A program made the position numbers and the translations under genes. Under the pieces are notes generated by a model that made no database searches, was not told the origin of the DNA, and saw nothing but the letters and a program-made list of their open reading frames with translations. Source: Streptococcus mitis NCTC 12261 (GTDB lineage Bacteria; Bacillota; Bacilli; Lactobacillales; Streptococcaceae). Taken from it: a DNA stretch of 64,000 nt. Positions 36,301 through 44,714 of the stretch are shown here, piece by piece. The stretch spans positions 1,231,501 to 1,295,500 of the forward strand of contig NZ_CP028414.1 of the NCBI RefSeq assembly GCF_000148585.2, in the 5' to 3' direction. Positions within the stretch are counted from its first letter, which is position 1. Each line of letters begins with the position of its first letter.

Positions 36301-39300
36301 ACACTTGCTGCCCCATCGTTTTTAGCTTGAGTTACTGCATCGTTTGTTGTTGCGTTGTCGATTGCAGTCTTCGCTGCATCAGCTTTCGCTTTAGCGTCTG
36401 CTTTCGCCGCAGCTTTCTCTTCATCTGTCAAGTCTGTACGAGAGTCTATTTCATCAGTCTTAGCTTTTAAGGTATCATCGATGGCTTTCTTAGCTTCTGG
36501 CTTCGCTTCTGGTTGTGGATCTACTGCTTTTACTTCTGTTATTCCAGTCACCTTAGCTCGGTCTACTTCCGCATTTGTTGTTGCATTATCGATGGCTGCT
36601 TTTGCTGCGTTGGCCTTAGCTTTTGCTTCTGACTTAGCCGCAGCTTTCTCTTCATCTGTCAAGTCTGTACGAGAGTCAATCACGTCGTTCTTAGCTTTAA
36701 GCGCGTCGTCGATGGCTTGCTTCGCAGTCGGTTTTGCCACTGGCTTTGGAGTCACTGAAGCTACTGATGCCGTTCCTGCAGTCTTAGCTTGTTCCACTTC
36801 TGCGTTTGTTGTCGCATTGTCGATTGCTTCTTTCGCTGCATCAGCTTTTGCCTTAGCTTCTGCTTTGGCTTTAGTTTTTTCTTCAGCTGTTAAATCATCA
36901 TTCGCATCTATTGCATCTTCTTTTGCTTTTAATGCATCATCTATTGCCTGTTTGGCTGCTGGTTTTTTAGCTGCTTCTGGACTAAACGAGTTCACATCAC
37001 TTAAACCAGATACACTATTTACATCTACTTTAATGTCTGTATCTGCTGCATCGATTGCGTCTTTTGCCTCATTAGCTTTATTTTCTACTTCAGCTTTTGC
37101 TGCAGTTTTCTCTTCAGTTGTTAAATCATCTCGAGCATCGATTTCTTCTATTTTCTTCTCTAGAGCTGCATCAATTGCTTTTTTAGCCTCTGATTTCTTA
37201 ACTGGTTCTGGACTAAATGAATTTACATCACTTAAACCAGATATACTATTTACATCAACCTTAATATCTGTATCAGCTTCATCGATTGCTTTCTTAGCTG
37301 CATCGGCTTTAGCTTTAGCTTCCTCCTTAGCTGCTAATTTTTCTTCTGCTGTTAAGTCATTATTCGCATCAATTTCTGCTTCTTTTGCCTTTAGTGCTTC
37401 ATCTACAGCTTTTTTAGCTTCTGATTTCTTAACTGGTTCTGGACTAAATGAATTTACATCACTTAAACCAGATATACTATTTACATCAACCTTAATATCT
37501 GTATCAGCTCCATCGATTGCTTTCTTAGCTGCATCTGCTTTTGCCTTAGCTTCTTCCTTAGCTGCTAGTTTTTCTTCTGCTGTTAAGTCATTGTTCGCAT
37601 CAATCTCTGTTTCTTTTGCTTTAAGAGCTTCTTCTACTGCTTTTTTCGCCTCTGGTTTCTTAACCGCTACTGGATTCAATGAGTTTACATCTGCCACTCC
37701 AGTAGTTTTTGCATTCTCAACGTCAGCATTTGTTGTCGCGTTGTCAATTGCTTGTTTTGCTGCGTCGGCTTTTGCCTTCGCATCAGCTTTCGCTGCTGTT
37801 TTTTCTTCAGCTGTTAAATTATTGTTCACATCGATTGCATCGTTCTTAGCTTTAAGCGCATCGTCTATTGCTTTCTTAGCTGCTGGCTTAGCTTGCGCTG
37901 TTGGATTTACTGAAGATACACTCGTTGCTCCAGCGTTTTTAGCTTGAGTTACTGCATTATTTGTTGTCGCATTGTCGATTGCAGTCTTCGCTGCGTCTGC
38001 TTTGGCTTTCGCTTCTTCTTTAGCTGCTGTTTTTTCCTCAGCTGTCAGATCATCTCGAGCATCGATTTCTGCTTCTTTGGCTTTAAGTGCATCTTCTACT
38101 GCTTTCTTCGCCTCTGGTTTCGCTACTGGAGTTGGAGTCACCGAATCTACCGATGTTGCTCCATCATTTTTAGCTTTTTCTACTGCATCATTTGTTGTCG
38201 CGTTGTCAATCGCTGTTTTCGCTGCGTCGGCTTTTGCTTTCGCATCAGCTTTCGCTGCTGTTTTCTCTTCATCTGTTAAGTCGTTATTTGCGTCGATTGC
38301 GTCGTTCTTAGCTTTTAGCGCATCATCAATTGCTTTCTTCGCTGCTGGTTTGGCTACTGGAGTTGGAGTCACTGAAGATACACTTGCTGCCCCATCATTT
38401 TTAGCTTGAGTTACTGCATCGTTTGTGGTTGCGTTGTCGATTGCAGTCTTCGCTGCGTCGGCTTTGGCTTTAGCTTCTTCCTTAGCTGCTATTTTTTCCT
38501 CAGCTGTCAGATTATCTCGAGCATCAATCGCGTCATTTTTAGCTTTTAGGGCATCGTCGATTGCTTTTTTAGCTGCTGGTTTTGCCACTGCTGTTGGATT
38601 TACATTATTTACTTCTGTTGTTCCATTAGCCTTAGCTTGGTCTACTCCCGCGTTTGTTGTCGCATTATCGATCGCTTGTTTCGCTGCAGCTGCCTTGTCT
38701 TGCGCTTCTTGCTTAGCTTTGGCTTTTTCTTCGTCTGTTAAGTCATTATTTGCGTTGATTGCTGCTTCCTTAGCTTTCAGCGCATCTTCGATGGCCTTCT
38801 TAGCAGCCGGTTTAGCTGTTGGTGTTGGAGTGACTGATGATACACTTGTCGCTCCGTCGTTTTTAGCTTGCGTTACGGTATCGTTTGTGGTTGCATTGTC
38901 AATTGCAGTCTTCGCTGCGTCGGCTTTGGCTTTCGCATCAGCTTTCGCTGCAGTTTTCTCTTCGTCTGTTAAGTCGTTGTTTGCGTCAATTGCTGCTTCC
39001 TTAGCTTTTAATGCATCGTCGATTGCTTGTTTAGCCGCTGGCTTAGCTTGCGCTGTTGGACTTACTGAAGATACACTTGTCACTCCGTCGTTTTTAGCTT
39101 TCTCAACTGCATCGTTTGTTGTTGCGTTGTCGATGGCTTGCTTAGCTGCGTCTGCTTTTGCTTTCGCATCAGCTTTCGCTGCAGTTTTCTCTTCGTCTGT
39201 TAAGTCGTTGTTTGCGTCAATTGCTGCTTCCTTAGCTTTTAATGCATCGTCGATTGCTTGTTTAGCCGCTGGCTTAGCTTGCGCTGTTGGACTTACTGAA

Positions 39301-42300
39301 GATACACTTGTCACTCCATCGTTTTTAGCTTTCTCAACTGCATCGTTTGTTGTTGCGTTGTCGATTGCTTGTTTCGCTGCGTCTGCTTTGGCTTGCGCTT
39401 CTTGCTTAGCTGCGGCTTTTTCTTCGTCTGTTAAGTTGTTATTTGCTTCGATTTCTTTAATCTTATCAACTAACGCGTCATCGATCGCTTTTTTAGCCGC
39501 TGGCTTCGCTTGCGCTGTTGGATTCACATTGTTTACTTCTGTTGTTCCATCATTTTTAGCTTGTTCTACCGATGCATTTGTTGTTGCTTGATCAATTGCT
39601 TGTTTTGCTGCGTCTGCTTTGGCTTTCGCATCTTCTTTAGCTTTTGTTTTTTCTTCTGCTGTTAAGTCATTGTTGGCATCTATTGCTGCTTCTTTTGCTT
39701 TTAATGCTTCATCGATGGCTTGTTTTGCAGCTGGCTTCGCTTGCGCTGTTGGTGTTACTAAAGATACACTTGTCGCTCCATCAGCCTTAGCTTGTTCCAC
39801 CGCTGCATTTGTTGTCGCCTTGTCGATTGCAGTCTTCGCTGCATCGGCTTTGACTTTCGCGTCTTCCTTAGCTTTGGCTTTTTCTTCAGCAGTCAAATCG
39901 TTGTTGGCATCAATTGCGTCGTTCTTAGCTTTCAATGCGTCATCGATGGCTTTCTTAGCTGCTGGTTTGGCTACCGGAGTTGGAGTCACCGAATCTACTG
40001 ATGTTGCTCCGTCGTTTTTAGCTTGCGTTACTGCATCATTTGTTGTCGCCTTGTCGATTGCTTGCTTCGCTGCGTCAGATTTGGCTTTTGCATCAGCTTT
40101 CGCCGCAGTTTTTTCTTCGTCTGTTAAGTCATTGTTGGCATCAATCGCGTCGTTCTTAGCTTTCAATGCGTCATCGATGGCTTTCTTAGCTGCTGGTTTG
40201 GCTACCGGAGTTGGAGTCACCGAATCTACTGATGTTGCTCCGTCGTTTTTAGCTTGCGTTACTGCATCATTTGTTGTCGCCTTGTCGATTGCTTGCTTCG
40301 CTGCGTCAGATTTGGCTTTTGCATCAGCTTTCGCCGCAGTTTTTTCTTCGTCTGTTAAGTCATTGTTGGCATCAATCGCGTCGTTCTTAGCTTTCAATGC
40401 GTCATCAATTGCTTGTTTTGCAGCTGGTTTGACTACCGGCGTTGGAGTCACCGAATCTACTGATGTTGCCCCAGCGTTTTTAGCTTGAGTTACTGCATCG
40501 TTTGTTGTCGCGTTGTCGATCGCTTGTTTCGCTGCGTCGGCTTTGGCTTTCGCATCTTCCTTAGCTTTGGCTTTTTCTTCAGCCGTTAAATCGTTATTGG
40601 AATCAATCGCGTCATTCTTTGCTTTCAATGCGTCATCGATGGCTTGTTTTGCAGCTGGTTTGACTACCGGCGTTGGAGTCACCGAATCTACTGATGTTGC
40701 CCCAGCGTTTTTAGCTTGAGTTACTGCATCGTTTGTTGTCGCGTTGTCGATCGCTTGTTTCGCTGCGTCGGCTTTGGCTTTCGCATCTTCCTTAGCTTTG
40801 GCTTTTTCTTCAGCCGTTAAATCGTTATTGGAATCAATCGCGTCATTCTTTGCTTTCAATGCGTCATCGATGGCTTGTTTTGCAGCTGGTTTGACTACCG
40901 GCGTTGGAGTCACCGAATCTACTGATGTTGCCCCAGCGTTTTTAGCTTGAGTTACTGCATCGTTTGTTGTCGCGTTGTCGATCGCTTGTTTCGCTGCGTC
41001 GGCTTTGGCTTTCGCATCTTCCTTAGCTTTGGCTTTTTCTTCAGCCGTTAAATCGTTATTGGAATCAATCGCGTCATTCTTTGCTTTCAATGCGTCATCG
41101 ATGGCTTGTTTTGCAGCCGGTTTAGCTGTTGGTGTTGGAGTTACTGAAGATATACTTGTCGCTCCGTCATTTTTAGCTTGTTCTACCGCATCGTTTGTTG
41201 TCGCGTTGTCGATTGCTTGCTTCGCCGCGTCTGCTTTCGCTTTCGCGTCTTCCTTAGCTTTTGCTTTTTCTTCGTCTGTCAAATCGTTGTTGGCATCAAT
41301 TGCGTCATTCTTAGCTTTTAATGCGTCATCGATGGCTTGCTTCGCTGCTGGTTTGGCTACCGGCGTTGGAGTCACCGAATCTACTGATATTGCCCCAGCG
41401 TTTTTAGCTTGAGTTACTGCATCGTTTGTTGTCGCGTTGTCGATGGCTTGCTTTGCTACATCTGCTTTGGATTTTGCGTCTTCCTTAGCTTTGGATTTTT
41501 CTTCAGCAGTCAAATCGTTATTGGCATCAATCTCTGCTTCTTTTGCTTTTAACGCTTCATCAACTGCATTTTTTGCGTCAGTTTTCTTTTGGCTTGCTTG
41601 CGGATTAACGCTTTCTACATCAGCAACGCCTGTAGTTTTCGCATTATCTACTGTTGAGTTTGTTGTTGCAGTATCAATATTATTTTTAGCCGCTGTTGCT
41701 CTTGCTTGTGCATCTGCTTTTGCTGCTTCTTTTTCTTCAGTTGTTAAATCATTTCTTGCATCAAGTTGTGCTACTTTCGCTTTCAGCGCGTCTTCGATTG
41801 CTTTCTTAGCCGCTGGTTTCGCTACCGCTGTTGGCATTACTGAACTTACACTTGTTGTTCCTGCCGTTTGGGCTGAGTCCACTGCTACGTTTGTTGTTGC
41901 ATTATCGATTGCTGTTTTTGCTGCATTCGCTTTTGCCTGTGCATCTGCTTTTGCTGCATTCTTCTCTTCTGTCGTTAAGTCGTCATTCGCATCGATGGCT
42001 GCTTCTTTCGCTCTTAAAGCTGAGTCAATAGCTGCTTTTGCCGTATTTTTCTTCGTTACTACAGGATTATCATTGCTAATCGCTGTTGTCCCAGATGTTT
42101 TGGCATTATCTAATGCTGCTTTTGTCGTTACCGAGTTATCATTAATTGCTGTTAAAGCTTTCGCCTTATCGGCATTAACTTTTTCGATTGCAGCTGCTTT
42201 TTCTTCTGCAGTTGCGTTTGTATTAGCATTAATCTCTGCAATTTTATCTTCAGCAGCCTTGTTAACCGCATCAATTGCAGGTTGTTTATTTAAACTTGTG

Positions 42301-44393
42301 AATTCTGATAAAGGTTTTGTATCAGTTGAACCATCTTTATAGGTCACAACAAGATTTCCATTAGCATCTTTTGTAATCGTAGAAATTCTTGTCGCCTGAT
42401 TGTCTACAGCTTGTCCTCTCTTGCTAGTAAAATTAGCATCATCGTTAGTTTGAGAGTATTCGATTTTTACTTTTTCTTTAATTTTTTCAAATTCGTCAGC
42501 CGTAACATTCGCTGGATCTACTACACTAACTGTTCCTTCTGGAGTCTTAATATCATATTTAGTAGTTTGATTTTTTACAACAAATTCAACATAACCTTCA
42601 ATTTTTTGACGTTCTGCAGGATTAGTAGTTGCATTAATTCTTCCGTTAAAAGGTGCACTTTCTCCATTGTTGTCATCTTTTGCAACGATAACACTTGTCC
42701 ATTTTTTCCCAGCAGTTAAATTCGTTGTTCCAGTCATTTTAATGGTTGCTGTCTTCTTATCTTCAGAAACAGAACCCGCTCCGCTTGTTACTGCGCTATC
42801 AACAATATTCCCTACTGCTAAACCAAAACTAGTTGCATTATTATAGTTAATGTCACCAGGGCCACGAAGTTTTAGGTCCTTAATCTTAGACTCATCCGTT
42901 GCAGTAAATGTTAGGTCTGTCTCTTCTCCAGAATAGATATAAATATTTCTGTTCGCTTCGTTTGAATACGGTAGATTAACAACCGGCGGAACATTTTTTT
43001 GTACAATTTCACTTACTGGTTTTGTCTTCGTAGAACCATCTGTAAATGTCACAACGATATTATTCCCAACGATATTAACAGATTGGATAACATCCTCAGG
43101 ATGTTCAACTAAAGTTCCACGTTTATCAGCAAATCGTGCATCTTCGTTTGTTGTTGAATATTCTAGTTGAATACTATCTTTGATTTTTTGCAAGTCTTCT
43201 GCTGTAGGATTTGTCAAACTAGTTACAGAAATCTTTTCATCTGTAGGTTGAGATCTTAATGAATATTTCTTAGATTGAGCTTTTAATACTAAGTAGAAAT
43301 ACCCTGGGTCTGCAATACTATCACCTTTTTTAAGATTCTCTCTACCTTGATCATCAACCACCTGAATATAACGAGTACCCACGTTAAGTGTTTGGTTTTC
43401 TTGTTTTGTATAATCTCTGTGTTTTTTCAGTATATCGTTTGGACGACCTGTAATAACGATTTTCGCAGGATTTGCTTGACTCGCCTCCGATGTTACCCCT
43501 GCCGTTTCAGCACGATTTATTACCCTAGCAGTAAATCCAAATTCAACATCCAAGTCATTATCTGTACCTGCAACATTAGGGAATCTTTGTCTAGATCCTT
43601 TCTTAATCGTTGCATAACGAATCTTTCCAGTTTCAGAATAAACAGGAATTTCTAATGAGAAATGCTCTTCGTTATAGATATAGATTTTCTTCTCATCTGG
43701 TATGGAGAATGTAAAGTCTACCTTAGGATCTTGATTCACAGCTGCACGGAATGTTGTATCCTTTTCAATTTCACTCCCATTACGTGGATCATTGGCACCA
43801 GTATTTTCAATCGCATTTGATTCTGATGGTTTCTCAGTATTATCAGCTTTGATACCAACTGTTTCTTTACCTTCAGTTGTATCTGTTGAAACAATTTCTT
43901 TTTTCTCAACCAGCTTATTTCGTAATTTTGAGTTAACTGTAGCAACCAGTTTTTGATAGGCACTCGTCAATTCTTCTTGACTGCTTGCGTTCGCTAAAGT
44001 TGCTTTGGCATTAGCCAATTCAGCAGCTAGACTCGCTACACTTTCCTCTGTCTTATTAGCGTAGGCTCCACTTGAAATCTTACCTTCAATTTCACCAATA
44101 TAATTTGCAAGTTGGCTTTTATCTAATTCTGGTTTACTAATTTTTGGCTCACTGATTTTGGACTCACTCTGATTTTCAGCCTTCTCCCCACCTGATTGAG
44201 CCAACTCTACTTTACTAGAAGACTCTTCAGTTACTTTCAATTGATCAGCTGCAACTGCTCCATTTCCTAAAAACATTAAAAAGGCAGCAACCGCTACACT
44301 CGCTGCACCAAAACTATATTTACGAATGGAGAAACGCATGATTTTTTCTTTTCTCTGATTCTCAAGGGACTTATCAGAAAGCTTGTTCTTCAT
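33393..44393 (-). CDS. Giant YSIRK/LPxTG surface protein with about 37 DUF1542-type repeats
   Basis: A 3,666-residue wall protein. The signal peptide has the YSIRK-type motif (FSIRKYSFGAASVAVAAF, residues 21-38) with cleavage near 49. Residues about 50-230 are charged. Two related modules follow to about 698, both ending near DGST-x-TKP-x-SE. About 37 Ala/Lys/Asp-rich repeats of 77 residues fill about 698-3554 (core AIDDALKAKNDAID, DLTAEEK, AKADAAKQAIDNATTN). The sorting signal LPNTG is at 3625-3629 with a membrane helix and RRRK tail. DUF1542 repeats form long helical rods in staphylococcal and streptococcal adhesins. A long filament-like surface protein is likely; the ligand is unknown. The frame is uninterrupted. 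Confidence 0.9.
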   Translation of the reverse strand: MKNKLSDKSLENQRKEKIMRFSIRKYSFGAASVAVAAFLMFLGNGAVAADQLKVTEESSSKVELAQSGGEKAENQSESKISEPKISKPELDKSQLANYIGEIEGKISSGAYANKTEESVASLAAELANAKATLANASSQEELTSAYQKLVATVNSKLRNKLVEKKEIVSTDTTEGKETVGIKADNTEKPSESNAIENTGANDPRNGSEIEKDTTFRAAVNQDPKVDFTFSIPDEKKIYIYNEEHFSLEIPVYSETGKIRYATIKKGSRQRFPNVAGTDNDLDVEFGFTARVINRAETAGVTSEASQANPAKIVITGRPNDILKKHRDYTKQENQTLNVGTRYIQVVDDQGRENLKKGDSIADPGYFYLVLKAQSKKYSLRSQPTDEKISVTSLTNPTAEDLQKIKDSIQLEYSTTNEDARFADKRGTLVEHPEDVIQSVNIVGNNIVVTFTDGSTKTKPVSEIVQKNVPPVVNLPYSNEANRNIYIYSGEETDLTFTATDESKIKDLKLRGPGDINYNNATSFGLAVGNIVDSAVTSGAGSVSEDKKTATIKMTGTTNLTAGKKWTSVIVAKDDNNGESAPFNGRINATTNPAERQKIEGYVEFVVKNQTTKYDIKTPEGTVSVVDPANVTADEFEKIKEKVKIEYSQTNDDANFTSKRGQAVDNQATRISTITKDANGNLVVTYKDGSTDTKPLSEFTSLNKQPAIDAVNKAAEDKIAEINANTNATAEEKAAAIEKVNADKAKALTAINDNSVTTKAALDNAKTSGTTAISNDNPVVTKKNTAKAAIDSALRAKEAAIDANDDLTTEEKNAAKADAQAKANAAKTAIDNATTNVAVDSAQTAGTTSVSSVMPTAVAKPAAKKAIEDALKAKVAQLDARNDLTTEEKEAAKADAQARATAAKNNIDTATTNSTVDNAKTTGVADVESVNPQASQKKTDAKNAVDEALKAKEAEIDANNDLTAEEKSKAKEDAKSKADVAKQAIDNATTNDAVTQAKNAGAISVDSVTPTPVAKPAAKQAIDDALKAKNDAIDANNDLTDEEKAKAKEDAKAKADAAKQAIDNATTNDAVEQAKNDGATSISSVTPTPTAKPAAKQAIDDALKAKNDAIDSNNDLTAEEKAKAKEDAKAKADAAKQAIDNATTNDAVTQAKNAGATSVDSVTPTPVVKPAAKQAIDDALKAKNDAIDSNNDLTAEEKAKAKEDAKAKADAAKQAIDNATTNDAVTQAKNAGATSVDSVTPTPVVKPAAKQAIDDALKAKNDAIDSNNDLTAEEKAKAKEDAKAKADAAKQAIDNATTNDAVTQAKNAGATSVDSVTPTPVVKPAAKQAIDDALKAKNDAIDANNDLTDEEKTAAKADAKAKSDAAKQAIDKATTNDAVTQAKNDGATSVDSVTPTPVAKPAAKKAIDDALKAKNDAIDANNDLTDEEKTAAKADAKAKSDAAKQAIDKATTNDAVTQAKNDGATSVDSVTPTPVAKPAAKKAIDDALKAKNDAIDANNDLTAEEKAKAKEDAKVKADAAKTAIDKATTNAAVEQAKADGATSVSLVTPTAQAKPAAKQAIDEALKAKEAAIDANNDLTAEEKTKAKEDAKAKADAAKQAIDQATTNASVEQAKNDGTTEVNNVNPTAQAKPAAKKAIDDALVDKIKEIEANNNLTDEEKAAAKQEAQAKADAAKQAIDNATTNDAVEKAKNDGVTSVSSVSPTAQAKPAAKQAIDDALKAKEAAIDANNDLTDEEKTAAKADAKAKADAAKQAIDNATTNDAVEKAKNDGVTSVSSVSPTAQAKPAAKQAIDDALKAKEAAIDANNDLTDEEKTAAKADAKAKADAAKTAIDNATTNDTVTQAKNDGATSVSSVTPTPTAKPAAKKAIEDALKAKEAAINANNDLTDEEKAKAKQEAQDKAAAAKQAIDNATTNAGVDQAKANGTTEVNNVNPTAVAKPAAKKAIDDALKAKNDAIDARDNLTAEEKIAAKEEAKAKADAAKTAIDNATTNDAVTQAKNDGAASVSSVTPTPVAKPAAKKAIDDALKAKNDAIDANNDLTDEEKTAAKADAKAKADAAKTAIDNATTNDAVEKAKNDGATSVDSVTPTPVAKPEAKKAVEDALKAKEAEIDARDDLTAEEKTAAKEEAKAKADAAKTAIDNATTNNAVTQAKNAGATSVSSVNPTAQAKPAAKKAIDDALKAKNDAIDVNNNLTAEEKTAAKADAKAKADAAKQAIDNATTNADVENAKTTGVADVNSLNPVAVKKPEAKKAVEEALKAKETEIDANNDLTAEEKLAAKEEAKAKADAAKKAIDGADTDIKVDVNSISGLSDVNSFSPEPVKKSEAKKAVDEALKAKEAEIDANNDLTAEEKLAAKEEAKAKADAAKKAIDEADTDIKVDVNSISGLSDVNSFSPEPVKKSEAKKAIDAALEKKIEEIDARDDLTTEEKTAAKAEVENKANEAKDAIDAADTDIKVDVNSVSGLSDVNSFSPEAAKKPAAKQAIDDALKAKEDAIDANDDLTAEEKTKAKAEAKAKADAAKEAIDNATTNAEVEQAKTAGTASVASVTPKPVAKPTAKQAIDDALKAKNDVIDSRTDLTDEEKAAAKSEAKAKANAAKAAIDNATTNAEVDRAKVTGITEVKAVDPQPEAKPEAKKAIDDTLKAKTDEIDSRTDLTDEEKAAAKADAKAKADAAKTAIDNATTNDAVTQAKNDGAASVASVNPTAQAKPAAKQAIDDALKAKTDAIDANNDLTAEEKAKAKEDAKAKADAAKQAIDNATTNDVVTQAKNDGAASIASVNPTAQAKPAAKQAIDDALKAKTDAIDANNDLTAEEKAKAKEDAKAKADAAKQAIDNATTNDVVTQAKNDGAASVASVTPAAVVKTAAKQSIDEALKAKNDEIDARTDLTDEEKAAAKSEAKAKADAVKATIDNATTNAEVEQAKVTGTTEVTSVNPEALTKSAAKQSIDEALKAKTDEIDARTDLTDEEKTAAKGDAKTKADAAKTAIDNATTNDAVTQVKNDGAASVASVTPAAVAKTEAKQAIDEALKAKSAEIDARTDLTDEEKTVAKLDAKAKADAAKATIDNAITNAEVEQAKVTGITEVKAVDPQPEAKTAAKQAIDDALKAKNDEIDARTDLTDEEKTAAKSEAKAKADAAKEVIDKATTNAEVDQAKSTGIAEVTSVNPGAVAKTEAKQAIDEALKAKNDEIDARTDLTDEEKAAAKSEAKAKADAAKEAIDKATTNAAVDQAKTNGTLEVTSVNPEAVAKTEAKQAIDDALKAKTAEIDARTDLTDEEKTAAKADAKAKADAAKSAIDKATTNAEVYQSKSTGITAVTSVNPEAVAKTEAKQAIDEALKSKTDEIDSRTDLTDEEKTAAKAEVKDKADAAKSAIDKATKNAEVDQSKATGITAVTSVNPEAVAKTEAKQSIDEALKAKTSEIDSRTDLTEEEKIGAKAEAKTKADAAKTAIDNATTNAEVEQAKVTGTREVNNVNPDAVAKSEAKKSIDEVLKAKTAEIDGRTDLTDEEKTAAKADAKAKADAAKAAIDKATTNATVDQAKSTGIEEVNSVNPIAQIRPAVGASAGVHVNSANPTSKEKPQEKQAIDQVLKTDEAKAKVKDSVASTISQLENENQQVATNQRVVARELPNTGTTESITAIVAATASAILGFGLIARRRKEDEEDKLENQ
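33730..42300 (-). repeat. Tandem 231-bp repeats within the giant surface protein
   Basis: About 37 in-frame copies of a 231-bp (77-codon) unit. Copies starting near 40513, 40744 and 40975 are almost identical, as are neighbours near 35893/36124, 38950/39181 and 40072/40303, pointing to recent duplication. Copies nearer the 3' end use a different variant (ARTDLTDEEK with EVTSVNPEAVAKT). Assembly across this tract from short reads would be unreliable. Confidence 0.95.
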
Positions 44394-44427
44394 TTATAAT
44401 ATTTCCTTTTCTCTTATCTGTATACAC

Positions 44428-44436
44428 ATTATATCA
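44428..44436 (-). promoter_or_regulatory. Extended -10 promoter of the giant surface protein gene
   Basis: TGATATAAT is an extended -10 element about 35 bases before the start codon, with AAAGGAAAT as ribosome site; no convincing -35 is seen. The remaining 44394-44714 gap holds the zmpB terminator and otherwise AT-rich sequence without a gene. Confidence 0.6.
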
Positions 44437-44648
44437 TATTAAACTTTATGCGTATTTACAAATTACTTTATATTTAATTTTATAATTTTTAAGCTATTTT
44501 TGCAAGTTGTTTGAACTAGAACAGAATCCATAAAACAAAGCCCTGCCTGACATTTCATTTACTTTTTGAAAATCTATTTTCTAGTATTTTAGTTATAAAT
44601 ATATTCAATAATTATGCTTGTAAATGAACAGTCAATCACTACATAAAT

Positions 44649-44681
44649 AAAAAGGAGAAGACATACTTGCCTCTCCTTTTT
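44649..44681. terminator. Terminator after zmpB
   Basis: AAAAAGGAGA and TCTCCTTTTT arms around a 13-base loop, 34 bases past the zmpB stop. Confidence 0.85.
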
Positions 44682-44714
44682 GAGATTAAGTCAGTCCCTT
44701 CAGGACTAACAAAA

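Noticed and set aside
33730-42300. CRISPR-like regular repeats
   Set aside because: The units are 231 bp, in frame and coding, with no short identical repeat separated by unique spacers.
33748-42342. Long Ala/Ser-rich open frames on the plus strand opposite the giant surface protein
   Set aside because: They follow the 231-bp repeat period exactly and lack ribosome sites. They arise because the biased codons of the repeats leave no stops on the other strand. The minus-strand frame has a signal peptide and LPxTG and is clearly the gene.
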